From Calonectria ilicicola (lineage: Eukaryota; Ascomycota; Sordariomycetes; Hypocreales; Nectriaceae): DNA of 64,000 bases. A program made the position numbers and the translations under genes. The notes beneath the pieces are model-generated. The model made no database searches, had not been told where the DNA came from, and saw only the letters and a list, made by a program, of their open reading frames with translations. Location: NCBI GenBank assembly GCA_020809705.1, contig CP085826.1:7750001-7814000 (forward strand), read 5' to 3'. Below, piece after piece: positions 32,548 to 47,350 of the stretch; the stretch's first letter is position 1, and each line of letters begins with the position of its first letter.

Positions 32548-35279
32548 TATTAAAAGCTCTTATTTAATTAATTATTTATATTAATAATTAAATAATAATA
32601 ATATCTGGAAAGAACCCCGCCACTATTACTCCTCCTAGTAATACTAAGTTAACTATAGAACTATAGTAGATTAAAAAGAAACTTATAAATATACAAGTAT
32701 AATTTAAAGTAGAAAAAGCTAGAACCACTATAGTTAAAGGAAATAAAGGTAAAGATATTAGTGAAATCCTAAGACCCCTAATTCTAGAGCCCTTTTTAGG
32801 AAAGGCTGCTAATATAGTCCCCTTTTTTATTTAAATAAAAGAATACTTTTGCTTTTTCTTAATATAACTTGTAACCTCTGAAGCCTAAGTATTATATATT
32901 AAAACCTTTCTTTAAGGAGATATAGGAGTATAGTTTAAACCTATTATAAGAGACTATTTAGAAAATAAGAATAATACTAATTAAAATAAAGAGACTTGAG
33001 AGATCTTTAGAGACTAGGAATATTTTAAAATTACTATTAAAGATAATTTTAATATAATTAATATAAAATAATAAGCTATAAATTAATTATATAAACTTAA
33101 ATAAATAAAATCCTATAATTAATATTTAACTAAATTTAAAAGAATTATAGTATAAATAATCTAGGATAATAATATATTAATAGAACTTTATTATAAAGGC
33201 TTAAAAAGTAAAGTTAAAAATAAAATCTATAAAAAAGATTAGTTAAAAAAACTCTTAAAGTATATTAAAAGTACTATTAAAATTAATAAAAGATAATTTA
33301 ACTAATATAAAGAATATACCCAAAATAATAAAAACCTATATATCCTAAATAAAAAAAAACCTAAAATAAATAATAAAGTACTATATATAGGACTTATTTA
33401 GGATTAATAGAACTTAACATTACCCAAGGATATAATAAAAGTAAGATTACCTATTTTAATTATAGAAAGAAAGGATATAAATTCTTTAAATACTACTCCT
33501 TGAAAATAGAAAATTAATTTAAACCCATACTAGAAGGATAAAAATAACTTAATATTATAAAAATTTAATAAACCTTAATCCTAGAAGGAAAAAAGAATAT
33601 TATAAGAAAAGTTATTCTTATTATTATTAAAAAATATAAACTAATCACTATAGTTAAATAATATATAAAAAATTATAAGCTATATAAGGTAAAACTTATT
33701 TTATAATAAGAAATTAATAAAGCTATCTAAAAAGTATAATTAATCTAATAAAAAGGCTAGTCCTACCTTCCCTACAAATAATTAAAATAAGCCAAGAAGA
33801 TAGGAATCCTTGCATCTATCCTAGATGTATATACTAACAAAGTACCAATATAGTAGAATACTTGCACTTATAATAAAAATAGAAATAGAAAATAAACAAC
33901 TAGTATTAAAAGAATAGCTTAATAAATTAAGGAATCCTTATAGGATAGAGATAAAGTCTTTCTACTTATATAAAGTAAATGGTAATTAGGAAACCATAAT
34001 CCCTAACCTATCTAATATAAGGAGGATAACCCTAAACTAAATATAGTATATAAAGAATATAAGAATATCTTATAAATAAGCTACTATAATTATAATTACC
34101 TTTAATATATAAAATAAAAATAATATATAATATACTTTCTTATTAAGGTAAAAGATATAGTTATTTATTATATCTATAGAAGATACTTTAACTAATATAA
34201 AATAATAGGAAAAAACCCCTATTACTAGTTCATTATATTAGAATTAAGTGAGCCTAAATTCCCCAATTATAGCAAGCTGCCCTAAAATAAATATTAAGAC
34301 CCTAAATGTAATATCTATATAATAAATAAAATAATAGCCTAACATTAAATAAAATTAAAAAACAAATAAAGCCCCTTATAAAAGAGCAACAGGAGTAACT
34401 AGGGCAATAACCTCTAGAGTTACTAAAAGAACTTCCTAAAAAGCTCTATACTTTATAATTAAAAAGTAACCTTAATAATAATTAAAAATAGAAGTAAGAA
34501 TTAAAGGAAGTAATATAATGCTATAGTAGATAGTAGAGCTAAATAAAATTACATTAATTCTTAAGTAATTAACCAACTTTAGCTATTATAGATAATAAAA
34601 GTTAATCTATATAAAATTATTAATATAAAAGGAACCTCTTTTAATTATAATAATAATATTATAAATAAAAAGATTAATTATTTAAAAGTCTTTATTAAAA
34701 AAAAACTAAGAAATAATCTTTAATATTATTAATATTGGATAGTATAATCTAGTTTTAAAGTACCTATAGTTATACTAATATAATCTTAATATCTATTAGT
34801 ATACTAGCTAGGTATAAATACTTAAGAAGTATAATATAGCTAATAATATTTTTAAAAAATATAATAAAAGATCTTAAACTTTTAGCCCTAATTAAGTAAA
34901 AGATATAAGTAAAGAAGAATCTTTATTACTTAAAGAAATAAAATATAAATATAAGAATAATTAGAAAAAGTAAAGATAATAAATAATTACCTACCTTAGA
35001 ATATAATTCTAATAAATTAATAAAAGCCTTAAAGAAATAAAGGTTAAAATAGAAATAAATAAACTATATAATATACCCCTATAATACTAAATCTATAAAA
35101 AGCTCTTTATAAAAGAACTAAATATTGGACTACTTAAGTTTAATTAGTAAGATTATAAAATCATCTTTAAAAATAGATCTAATACCTAATTTTACCCTAT
35201 TTATAATCTTAATTAAATCAAGTTTAATACCTTAAAGGAATATATCTAAAATATACTTAAAAAAGGATATATCTATATT

Positions 35280-35780
35280 TTAAACTCTAAAGCTAGTTAC
35301 CTTATTATATTTATGCCTAAGAAAAATAGGAAGCTATACCTTATTATGGACTACTAACAGCTTAATAATATTACTATTAAAAATTGTACTCTACTATTAT
35401 TAATTAATAAAATAAAGGATTGTCTTTATAAAGCTAATATCTTTACTATATTAGATTTTAAAGGAGTATATAATTTTATTTATATTAAAGAAGGATATAA
35501 ATGAAAAATCACTTTTTAAATGAAGTTTAAATTATTTAAATATCTAATTATATCTTTTGAACTTATAAATGTATTAGCATTATTTTAATAAATAATAACC
35601 AATATATTATAAAAATACTTAAATATCTTTATTATCTATTATTTAGATAATATCCTCATTTTCTCTAAAAATAAAGAAGAATATAAAGAATATATTCATA
35701 AGATCTTAAAAGCTCTTTAAGATATTAAACTTCTAGTTGAATTAGAAAAAGTAAGTTCCATACTTAAGAAGTAGAATTTC
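35280..35780 (+). pseudogene. Decayed reverse transcriptase of retrotransposon 2
   Basis: Reads FMPKKNRKLYLIMDY, then NIFTILDFKGVYNFIYIKEGYK (from [22 protein letters not shown]) and IIYYLDNILIFSKNKEEYKEY (from VVYLDDILIFSKTxEEH; the second catalytic Asp is now Asn). Stops at RIP-type positions. RNase H follows and breaks off at 36246, where element 3 was inserted. Confidence 0.8.
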
Positions 35781-36246
35781 TAGGATATATTATTAGCCCT
35801 AATAAAATTTGTATAGATTTAAAGAAAGTCACTGTAGTAAAAGATTGGAAGGAATTTATTAAGGTAAAGGAAGTATAAGCCTTCCTTAGATTTATTAATT
35901 ATTATTAAAGATTTATTAAAGGATTTAATAAAATTGCCTTAAATATAATAAAACTAATTAAAAAAGGAATTATCTTTTGATAGGGAAATAAAGTATAATA
36001 ATTATTTAAAGCTATAAAAAATGCTATTTTAGAAGAACCTATCCTTACAATATTTAACCTTAATAAGCCTATAGAGCTAGAAACCAATATATTAGACTTC
36101 ACCCTAGGGGCCTAGATCGGACAATAAGATAAATAAGGAAACCTATATCCTATAGTATTCTACTTGTATAAGCTATATAGCTCTAAATTAAACTACCTTA
36201 TTTATAATAAAGAATTCCTTACTATTATTAATACTTTTAAAGAATT

Positions 36247-36421
36247 TGTGGAGACTAGTTGTGGCTGGCCTCGATGGCCTCACGGCCTTAATGCGTTGTC
36301 GCAGCCCCACAGCCAATTGGGGCTGGACCTAGCTATAAAATATATAGTTGACTGCTCTTTATTTTATAGGAATTAAGACTCTTTCAATCTCTTGTTATGA
36401 TCTAATAATCAAAGTGTGATA
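36247..36421 (+). repeat. Left LTR of retrotransposon 3
   Basis: A 175-base repeat with a GC-normal first 120 bases, including a GGCTGGCCTCGATGGCCTCA stretch. It differs from the right copy only by transitions. Confidence 0.92.
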
Positions 36422-39400
36422 GTTATAAGCCTAGGTGGCTATATAAGCTAGCAACTTCCACTATTATATCTTATATTTAATTAAATAGACTAGATAACGC
36501 TCCTTTTTGCTATTTCTTAGTACTAGATATAGTAGTTATTGCTATTGTACACTTAAAATGATTGTTAATGTTAGTATTGCAAGCGCCTAAAGACTTCCAA
36601 CTACTATTAAACTCCACTTATCAAAGTAATAGATTGAATGGATCTCTATGCTAAGAGATTATGTATAGAGCCTAGGGCTCTGGGAATGCATTGACCTTGA
36701 TAAAGAAAATATAGTAGATAATTTGAATATTGCTTTTAATCTAATGTCTTTTAATGAAATAGAGAAAAAGATAAAGGATAAATGGAAGGAAAAGGGATGA
36801 ATAGATATATTGTAAGATGTAGATATTATTATGAGGCTAGGAATAAAGTTTAAAATGGCTGACTTTAAGTTTATTACCTTTAAAGAAAGAGTTTAAGGGG
36901 AGTTAGCTCTATATACTTAGATTATTAAGATTATTAAGGAAGCTTATTATTAAGAAATTATTAATAAGATTATTAAATAATATAAAGATTATATTATTTA
37001 TAAGTTTATTAAAGCTCTTAAGATAAAGTTTATATTAAAAGAAAATAGTATAGTTAATAAGGTAAGATTGTATTATATAAATTATTTAAGAGATATTAAT
37101 TATATAAATTAAAAACCTAAAGCTTAGTATATAATTTAAAGTTTAATTTAAACTTAAAATAATATTTATAATATTTTTAAGGTTAAAGGAATATTTGCTA
37201 TTTATAATTTCCTTTAAGTAGTTAGTGCTTGGTTTACTCCTTCTTAGGTATAGAACCAATTGGACTAACTTATAGAAAAAGAAGTTAAGAAATAAGTAAT
37301 TGACTTATTTAAGAGCTATAGAAATATCTTTCTAAGAGTTATCTTAAGCTAATTAAATTTTAAGTGTATAGGTGTTTATGTTATACTAGGAGACCTCTTA
37401 GAGATATAGTAAATAGTCTCTTTTAAGAGCTTTAAATGCCTATATAATAAAAAATTTTATAAATTTGTAATAGCTAAGTATATATACCTTTAATATATAC
37501 TTATAGAAGACTTTAATTTTAAGTTTAATAAGAAGCTAATAGATAAGGACTATGCTTATATATATATATAATTTTAAAAGTCTAAATAAAATAAGCTTTA
37601 TAAGGAGATAGTATAAAAAGATTGAATATCTATTATAATAATTATAAAAAATAATAGATAAAATACTATTCTATCAATTATTATTATTATAATTCTTGAC
37701 CTAATACTATTATATATGGTGCAGAAAGCTATATTAGTATTTATAATATTGGAAATAACTCTTCACCCACTCCATTAGAGCATACTAGTTAATAACTATA
37801 GCGCTATTCACTTAGTCAACTCAAAGGAATAGCTTATAGAAGGATTTTTATATTAGAAAAAGAAGGCTATATGGAGGCAGGCTTGAGCTAGTTTCTAATT
37901 ATAGGAAAAGGTAAATGTATGCTAAAGAATCTATTTAAAGATTTAATTAGTGCTTATATAGTTGACCTAGAGCTTAATAATGTTATTGTAGTAGAAGGAT
38001 TTTATATTAATATTATATTAGAAGCTTATTTAAGAAAGATTAGAGTCTAGTATTATAGCTTTAACTACTCTCTATATTTTAAAAGCCTAAAGTAGAGTAT
38101 CTTTTTAATTAAATGCAAATATATATATAATATAATAGTTCTTCAATATAAGCTAATTTCTATTTATTTATCAAACCAACTAATACTTAATAATATAATT
38201 CTAATTAATAATATAGGCATTTAGCTGATTATTATTATATTAGAAAATAGAAGGTAAAGCTCTACTTGTCAGTTTAGATCTTTAAGGGACCCTCTAAAGC
38301 TAAAGGAGGATATTAAAGAGCTATAGTATAAATAAGCAGGGTACCTTAGAGCTATAATATTAAGGGAGCTAGTAAGAAGGGGTTATAATATATAAATCAA
38401 AGGAACTATAAGAATAGATTATAAGATCTATACTTGAATATATGTAAAATAGGTTATATTATATAGGCAGTCAGACTATTGTTTATTAAGGCTGTTTTGG
38501 TGTATTTACTAGGACTTATAAGATTACCCTAGAGGATATGATGGCTCTAATTGGCTCCTAGTTATAAAAGATGAATATAGTGGCATATTCTATATACAAC
38601 CTATTGCTAATAAGCAGGGAACTATTATATTTAATAAGTTATTTTGGTTTAAGAGCTAGATTAAGAGGTAATTTGGTCTCTTAATATATATTATTAGGTA
38701 TAATAATAAGATTACTACTATTACAATTAAAGGTCTAATTGAATATTAAAAATAGATATATAAATAAGGTATAGATTTGGAGCTCTCTTTATTAAAGACT
38801 TATAAGTTAAATGGTATTATTGAATATGTAGGTTAAGAAGTAATAAATAAGTTTAATATAATATTTAATAAAGTAAAGCTTTTAATAAAGCTGTGGCTAG
38901 AGAGCACTAGAATAGCTGTATATTTACTTAATATATTATCTTTAAAGATAAGGAATTAGATGTCTTTACTTGAGAAATTAGATATATAGTTTAGGTACTA
39001 TGCTCCTTTACTAATAAGAGAGCTTATAGTTGACTTAAGGTCTAATTAGAATGGTGTATATATATATAGTTATTGCGCCTATCCTTTAATTAAAGGTAAA
39101 ATATTAGGCTAATAAAAGAGAGATATAAAAGTCAGCCTTAGAGGCTATATAGGGTATTTGGTAGAATATATAGCTTATAATATATATTATATATAGATAT
39201 TTTAATTTATAAAGATTATTATAACTTGAAATATGTAATTCAATAAGCATATCAATTATAAACTGGATAAGCTAAGCTCAGCTGAGCATATGGTTATCCA
39301 ACTCAAAGATTGGGCTCTTCAAATTGAAGAGGAAATCAATAATAAGATAATATATAAGGGATCTTTGTAAGGACTAATATTTGTAGGTTTGAACTTAAAG

Positions 39401-40379
39401 GTAGAGGCACCTATAAGTATAGAAATAACTACTTAAAGTATAATAAAAGATACTAAATATACACTTAGTTAAATACTTATAGAACTTTAAATACTAAAAT
39501 AAACTCTAGAACTAAAAAATATATATTTAAGGAGTATAGTAGAAGCTTAATAAAGTATAGATTAGATATAATAAATAGAGATAAGTATAATAGATTAACT
39601 ATTAATAGAATAGTTTATAAGCTTGGGAGTGTATATACCTAAGATAGTGGATAAGTAACTAGAACAATTAGAGCAGGTAATGAACCAATCAGTGAGCAAG
39701 GTAATAAAGGAAGCAATAATTATACCGCTATCTGAGCTACTAAAGCTTATAATTATTATTAATACTAGTATACTATAAAGCTAGGAATAGGAGTTAGGAT
39801 CTATATATAGAAAAAGCAGAGGTTAAAGGTAAGGCTAATTAATTATTTAAATGCTTATAAATGTATGAACATACTATTATTAAGCTTAAAGAAGTAATAT
39901 AAAGTAGAACTAAAGGACTTTAATATGGCAAGATTGTAATAAGGACTTAATATTGAATTTCTTTATAATTAATCACTATAAGATAAATTATATAGATCTT
40001 AAAAGTATTTAAATTGTATTTATAATACTTATAGGAGTAGTAAAGCAGAAGGAAGCTACTTAGATTAGTGTGGTACTAAACTGCCCTAAGCTATATTAAG
40101 ATGATCTTTTTAAGCCCCTACAGAATTGAAGAGAGATAATAAAATACTTATTAAATAAGTTATTTATTTAAGTAGTATATTAAGAGATTAGAATTCTAAT
40201 TGAAAAAGAAATATGGAGAGAAATAGAGTATATAAAGATATAAACTAAATCACTATTACTTAAATAGGTCTTTACTTATAAATTTAACTAAGATAGATAT
40301 CTTAAATGATATAAGGTAAGGTTATATATTTAAGATAACTTATAGGAAAGCTTTATAATTAAGAGTATATATACTACAA

Positions 40380-41640
40380 TACTTATAGTATAGTTATTCT
40401 ATATAATCATTGCTCTAATTACTTAATTTAATCTGGAAATCAAGTAATTTAATATTATTAATACCTTTATTAATATAATGAGAAGTAAAGATAGTATATT
40501 AATTATATGTAAATTACTAGATGGATTTAAGTAGCTAAATAAGTGTATAGAGTTAGATTGAGCTTTATATAGTTTTAGAGACTTGCCCTAGTTGTGATTC
40601 AATAAGTTTACTTTAATCCTTAAGAAATTAGGAATAAAAGCTAGCTTAGAAGAGCCTTGCTTATTTTATATTAAAGTTTATAATATATTTATTATATTCT
40701 TTATAAATAATATTCTAGTATTATATTATAAAAATAATATATTTATAATATTAGGAATAATAAAAGGTATTAAGGAAATATATAAGATCTTAGATAAAGG
40801 TAATATATAATAGTTCCTAGATATAAAGATAATTTAAGACTATATAAAGCATAAGATATATCTATTTTATGATTTATATATTAAGAAAATAACTACAAAG
40901 TTTAAATTAAATGCTATAAACACTTACCCTAGTATACTAATTCCAGCAATAAAGCTAGCCAAAAGGCAAGATCAAGCAACTATATAGGAAATAAAGATAT
41001 ATTAGGAAAAAGTCGGTTCCCTATTATATATAGTAATAATGATTAAACTGGATCTTGTATTTATAATATTATCATTATCCCATTTTCTTATTAACCTAAG
41101 TTAGGAGCACCAAAACACTACTAACCAAGCTATTTAATATCTCTTTATAATATAAGGCCTTATAATTTAATATGGTTAGAGTAGTAAATTATAGACTATA
41201 GTAATTACTAGTAATGCCTTTTTTGCTGATAATCTTAAAATATAAAGGTCTTTATAAGGCTATATAATAAACTTATTTAGCAGACTAGTTATATAAAAGG
41301 CCACCTACTAAGCCACTATAACCATATTAACAATAAAGGTAAAAATACTTACTTTAGAATACACTATAAAGAAAATAATTGGCTTAAAGTACCTTTTTAA
41401 TAAAATACACTTTAATCTAAAGATAGACTGGAACCTATAATATAATAATCTCCAAACTATATAACTTGTTATTGAAAAAGGCAGCCGAATAATAACCTAG
41501 CTGTAATATATTAATATTATAAATATGTGGTTATATTAAGAGTATGAAAAGGGCTCCTTTGAGATAACTTATCTGGAAATAGGGCAAATACCTGCTAATA
41601 GGCTTACTAAAGTACTATTATAATAGTGCTTTAAGTAATT
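40380..41640 (+). pseudogene. Decayed copia reverse transcriptase and RNase H
   Basis: Ordered copia traces: ALYSFRDLP, KKLGIKASLEEPCLFYI, FFINNILVL with Asp-to-Asn changes at the catalytic pair, then MIKLDLVFIILSLSHFLINLS near 41040 (from TRPDIAFAVSxLSRFxxNPS) and the PADRLTKVLL end near 41600. Stops throughout. Confidence 0.8.
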
Positions 41641-42913
41641 TTAAGCATTATTAAATATAATAGATCTTAGCTGAGTGGAGTAAAAGTAATATATAAAGAA
41701 AAATAATTTATTAAATTAAGCTTATTTTAGCTTTTTCTTAAATAATATTTAAAATTATTAAATTATATATTATATTACTCTTTAGATATACTTTAAATAA
41801 TAATAATATTTATAAACTTATTAAATAAAATATAAATATATAAATATTATTTCTCTAGATTATTAATAATATTTTAAGACTTTCCTCTACTTGCTCTTTA
41901 AGTAACCACCTTACTAACATTTTATTTAAAGAATTTAGGATTTTTATTTAAGATCTTTATAAGTAAATGAAAGGTATATTTTATATAAGTTACTATCTAT
42001 ATAATTAGTTAATATAAAGCTCTAGATGGACTAAATAGTACTTACTTATTTAATACTCTCTATTATCTAAAGTAATAATAAGATAATATATTAAAAATAT
42101 AAGTACTTAATAATTACTTATAAATTAATAATAAAGTATAGAATTAGTTAATATAAATATATTAAAAGTAATATTAATAGTTATTTACTCTATAAATAAT
42201 ATAATACTTAGAATATTTCTTCACTATATAGTAATTCTCAAGCTAGCCCTTTCTAATAATAGTAAAGTATAAGTAATTCTTATAAGGCAGGTTAAATAGT
42301 ACTCCTAAAGTATTAGGAGCTAAAGATTAAGTATAAGAAGAAGAGTCTAGAGCACAAGAACCTAAAGTCTTAGCTTAAGAACTAAGAGTTCTGGGCTTAG
42401 TAGTCTAGGTATATTATAAAATATAGATTAATTATATAAAATATAGGAAGTAAGTATAGAAATACTTATAGGCATGTGCTTAGGAGCAGATAGTAAAGGA
42501 GTTTATATTAGCTTAGGATTAGATCTTTTAATAATAATATATTAGGAATAAGTAATAATAGACTAAAATATAATATTAGTAAGTATAAATAAAACTATTA
42601 TATACATTTATAAATAAAAGAAAGAAGTTTTAAACTATTATATTAAAGCTAGAGATAGATAAGGAAGAAAGGAGCAAGATTATAAGTATAAAAAATTATA
42701 ATATTTATAAACTTTAACCATATTAAATCACAAATATCACTTAGAACTAAGTTTCTCACACTCCAAGGAGCATAATCTTATAATTACCCCTAAAACATCA
42801 CTCTAAGGAACAATTTCAATCATTATATTCATTTATATAAAATTACAGCAATAAAAGTAAAGCTATTCACAACATTCAACAGTTTATAATAATAGACTGT
42901 AGAATGGGAGGTA

Positions 42914-43088
42914 TGTGGAGACTAGTTATAGCTGGCCTCAATGGCCTCACAGCCTCAATGCATTGTTGTAGCCCTACAGCCAATTGGGGCTAGATCTAGC
43001 TATAAAACATATAGTTAACTGCTCTTTATTTCATAGGAATTAAGGCTCTTTCAATCTCTCGTTATGACCCAATGACCAAAGTGTGATA
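42914..43088 (+). repeat. Right LTR of retrotransposon 3
   Basis: A 175-base partner of 36247-36421, preceded by a purine-rich AGAATGGGAGG tract, the probable polypurine primer. Confidence 0.92.
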
Positions 43089-43093
43089 GAATT

Positions 43094-44170
43094 CTAATAA
43101 TACCTTTTAAAAAGCAATCACAAAATTATAATATATACTAACCATAAAAACATTATTTACTTTATAATCATTTAAAAACTTAGTAAAAAGTAATTATAAT
43201 ATATAGAATACTTATCCAAATTTAATTATCAAATTATTTATATTAAAGAAACTAAGAATAACTATATTAATATAATCAGCTGCTAACCTAACTATAATAT
43301 AAAAAAACCAAAAATATAAGAAAAACTATTAATCTATAATATTAATAGAGAACTAGAATAAGCCCCAATTAGTAGAATAATAATAAAAATAAAAAAAATA
43401 ATTACTATTATAAGAATAAAAGGATTACTACATATAACCAGAATCATTACTATAGAAATATTAATATAATAAGTAGAACAAGGTAATCTACTACTAAAGA
43501 AAATTAAAGAATATAATCTAATACTTTTAGAAGAAGAAAAAACAGATTATTTATAAATATTAAAGGAATACTAAATAAAGTTAATAAAGGATATTTATAA
43601 ATATCCTTTATATAGTTATAAAGGTATTAATAAAACCTTTAAATAAGTCAAATAGATATTTTCCTTTAGTAAGATAAAAAGAAAATCAAATAAGTATATA
43701 AGGAATATAACCTATATTAATACTCTAAAAAACCAAGATATAAACTATATAGATTATTACAACTATCCCCTATTATATAATAATTATAGAACTTAATTAC
43801 AATAGACTTTATTACTAATCTTCTTTTATTAATAGACCTTATTATAGGAGTATATTATAATAGTATTTTTATTATTATAGATTATTTTATAAAAGTAGTA
43901 TATTATCTTTCTTATAATAAAGTAATAAAAGAAGAATAATTCACCTACCTTTTCTTTTAAAATATAATTATTATATATAGATTATTAACTGAAATTATTT
44001 CAGATAGAGGATAATTATTTATATCTAAGTTTTAATAAAGCCTAATATCCTTAATAAGATTAAACTACAAGCTAAGTATAGCCTTCTACCTCCAAATAGA
44101 TAGGCAAACCGAATGCTAAAATTAGGAAATCAAGTAATATCTACAATACTATATTAACTATAAGCAAACC
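43094..44170 (+). pseudogene. RNase H remainder and integrase of retrotransposon 2
   Basis: Starts directly after the right target copy of element 3. It resumes RNase H (a decayed TDHKN phrase near 43140) and carries integrase traces, including a YLQIDRQTEC motif near 44085-44117 derived from FHPQTDGQTE. Heavily mutated. Confidence 0.65.
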
Positions 44171-44559
44171 GATTAGGTAAAAAAATTACCTATTACACAG
44201 TTAGCACATAATACATCCTACAATCACACTCATTATTTACAAAAATCACGCACACGCGGCCAAAGATGCCTCCAAAGCATCACATATTCTACCACAATAG
44301 GTATATTTACCACAACAGTCACCAGAATCTGGTAACATCTTACACTATAAACCCTTAGAAAAACAAAAAGAATATAGTATAATTTTAAAACCTATTGAAT
44401 TGATAAGCTAGACTTAAGCATTAGCACAAAGACACAGCTTAGAAGTACCTAAACCTTAAGGTATAATTAGAAAATATTTTGAAGGTTAAGAATGAGGAAC
44501 TTATATATAAGGTTAACCTAATGGGCCTTAAGGATAAGATTAATAAAAGGAGGATATTG

Positions 44560-44955
44560 TATTATAACCTATAACATGCCTAGACAGTTAAATAAGACAA
44601 AAATAATATTTACTTACCCTATAGCCTTATACTAACCAATAAGGAAGTACTTATAAGTAATTATTTATAATATTAATAATCACTTTATAATTATTATCTT
44701 AATTACTAATATATTAAATAAAATTAATATAATAAGCACCTACTAAATAATAATATATAGATAGATTAGAATCCGCTCTTATAGCTAATACTAACCAGCT
44801 TTTAATATAATTTAATTACCTTGATTATAATTAACTATTACCTAATATAATACTTCTATTACTTTATTTTACTATAACATATCTAACTATCCTGCTAACA
44901 ATAAACCCTTCATTTTGATTAGTTTATTAAATTGGGAATTGACCAGACTGTTATA
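44560..44955 (+). repeat. Right LTR of retrotransposon 2
   Basis: A 396-base copy ending GACTGTTATA. Its end keeps C/G where the left copy is mutated, so the two copies decayed independently. Confidence 0.9.
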
Positions 44956-45069
44956 TAAACTATCTTTTAGTATCTCTATCTATCTAGTCTAAGAGATTGA
45001 TAGTTTATTAATGTAAAGTTCAATAAACTCTATCAATAAGGTAGATTAAAATAGGTTAAAGGACTAATC

Positions 45070-45560
45070 CTATTTGTAGTATCTATCTTTATTGTATGGA
45101 AAATGGTTAATGGGGAATTAAAAGGAAGGATAGTAGTAAACTTATATGCCCTTAATAAGATTATTATCCTAGATAATTATCTACTACCGAGATAGGAAGA
45201 TATTATCTAGGTACTTTAAGGGGCTTAGTATATTATAGCTATTAATATATTATTATTTTTCTTTTAATTTGAAGTAAGATTAGAGTATTATAATTGCTTT
45301 ATAATAATTAGCTATTAAAAGTTAGAGTGATTAATAGTTGCTTTAATAGGATTCTAGAATTTCTTAGTGTATATATAGTAATATATAGATTGTTTATTAT
45401 ATTTATATTATAAATTTTATAAAGCCTTTATTAATAATATTATAATCTTCTTTAAGATAGAAGAAGAGTATCTTAGATATTTATAAAAGTTATTTAAATT
45501 TTTTAAGAAAAGAATATTATTATCTTCTTTAAAAAGAGCTAGATTAGATATTCTAGTATG
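45070..45560 (+). pseudogene. Decayed reverse transcriptase of retrotransposon 1
   Basis: Frames around 45110 read VVNLYALNKIIILDNYLLP, a mutated form of the gypsy phrase VVDIRALNKITIPDAYPLP, and later FYKAFINNIIIFF, corresponding to AKAYVDDIVIFS with both catalytic Asp changed to Asn by G-to-A. Many stops; non-functional. Confidence 0.75.
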
Positions 45561-46859
45561 TAGATACTTGGCTTTTAAGTAAATACTTTTAGTTTAATTA
45601 TTATAGAGAAGTGGATTATATTATTTGTAAAATTGGAGTTCTTAATCTAATTATTGGCTTTAAAGTAATATATTAAAGCTATAGGATATATTAGGCACCT
45701 TATCTTATATTATACTTAGCTTATAAAGCCTTTGTAAAAATATAAGATTGTGTTATTGAGAGTAGGATGTAAATAAGATAAAGTGATTAATAGAAATCCT
45801 AATAAATAAAAGGTTTATACTTATATAATATACTATAATTTTATAAAAAAAGAAAAATTTATATTTAAAGTAATCTAGTATAAAGTAATTAATATAAAAA
45901 TACTTTTTTACTTTAAATAAAGTAAGAAACTATACCTTTAAGTAGATGTAAGTATTTAATAAGACTTTAGAGCAGTACTTTTCTATCTTAAGAATAATTA
46001 TAAATAAAATAGAATATTATATATCCTAACAATAGTAATAAGACCTATTTACTTTCTAAATTATACTTTTAGCTTAATAAAAAGAAACTATAGCCTATTA
46101 GAACTAAAGATAATATATTTAGTATAAACAATTAAGAGATTATATACATATATCTAATTATTAATACATCTAATAATTACCTTTATAGACCACTCTACAA
46201 TAAAACAAATTATAAAGAAAATCATACTTATTATATCTAATATAAACTAAGTAAATTATAGATTAGTGGTTGCTTTAATCTACTTATTAGAATATAAGCT
46301 TAATATATATTACTTTCTAAAAGAAAAGAACTTTATCCTAGATATATTAAGTCACTTAGTAGCCCCAGAGACCAATAGAAACCAAGTGTAGCTACAACCT
46401 GACTACATAGCCCTAGATAATGTACTAGTAGTAATAGAAGCCTTAATAATAAAGAAGTCTAAGAGAAAGTTTTAAAAGGGATATTTTAATAATATATATT
46501 ATATAAAGATTATTAATATAATAATAAGGAAAGAGATCTTAGATTTCTTAATATTTAATAATAAAAATATTATAAATATTTTAAAGTATAGAGTATACTT
46601 TAAACTATATAAAGGACTTTTATATTATTATAGCTAATTCAAATACTATAAGCTCTATATTTCTTACTCTATAATTAACAAATTCTTAAAAATAGCCTAT
46701 AATAACTAACACCACTTTAATAAGGAAAGAATACTAAAAAAGCTATCTAGCCTTTATATTAAAAACTTGATGTAATAGGCTAGAAAGTATATCTACAAAT
46801 ATAAAATATATTATCTTAAGCAAATCAATTACTAATAAGCTATTGGAAATTACTTGTTA

Positions 46860-47350
46860 AACAAACCCCTAGTCCTATCTATATATATAATAGTAATAGA
46901 TTTTATTATTAAACTCCTATTAATATTAATAAAAGGATTATTATAAATATTAGAAGGATAGGATATTTATAATTAATTAATAATAATTATTTATATAATA
47001 AATAAAAGATGTTTATTAATCCTAGGATTTATTAAATATATAAGTAAGGAGTGGGCAACTATACTAGCCTAATAGCTTATACTCTTTGACTAGGGTATAC
47101 TAAAAGTTATTACTTTAAACTATAATAGTAAATTTAATTTAAAATTTTAAAGAGGTTTATAGATAAGTTTTAGAATAAAGATAATAATAATAATAGTATA
47201 TTATTTGCAGATTAATAGATTAGTAAAGAGATACAATCAAATAGTTAAAATAATAATATACTTTTATTATATAAAGTATCTAATAAAAGATTGGTTATAT
47301 ATCTTACTTATATTATAGTAAAACTTAAATAAAGCATTTAATACTATAAC
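46860..47350 (+). pseudogene. Decayed integrase of retrotransposon 1
   Basis: Weak but ordered gypsy integrase traces: DFIIKLLL near 46900, a stretch aligning to the RGSEFTSxFW region near 47120, and YLQINRLVKRYNQ near 47205-47240. Full of RIP-type stops. Confidence 0.6.

Larger units (their letters stand above)
36247..43088 (+). mobile_element. LTR retrotransposon 3 (Ty1/copia), innermost
   Basis: Direct repeats of exactly 175 bases at 36247-36421 and 42914-43088 begin TGTGGAGACTAG. Target copies GAATT lie at 36242-36246 and 43089-43093. The copia type follows from the reverse transcriptase KALYSFRDLP...FNKFTLILKKLGIKASLEEPCLFYI near 40560-40680 with FFINNILVL (from FYVDDILVL), and from a C-terminal EIGQIPADRLTKVLL phrase near 41576-41620 (from the copia PADGLTKAL end). 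Total length 6842 bases. It interrupts the RNase H of element 2. Confidence 0.9.
32152..44955 (+). mobile_element. LTR retrotransposon 2 (Ty3/gypsy), nested in element 1
   Basis: Direct repeats of exactly 396 bases lie at 32152-32547 and 44560-44955. The target copies are identical: TAAAC at 32147-32151 and 44956-44960. A polypurine-like tract (AAAAGGAGGATA) sits just before the right LTR. Coding traces in plus direction: gag-like (LEPFLGKA near 32790), reverse transcriptase at about 35280-35780, RNase H interrupted at 36246, and integrase with YLQIDRQTEC near 44085. The order gag-RT-RNaseH-integrase marks Ty3/gypsy. Element 3 sits inside its RNase H; without it the element is about 6.0 kb. 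Confidence 0.9.

Noticed and set aside
36164..36376. 70-codon ORF near 36.2 kb
   Set aside because: It crosses the junction between decayed RNase H and the copia LTR; a chance fusion.
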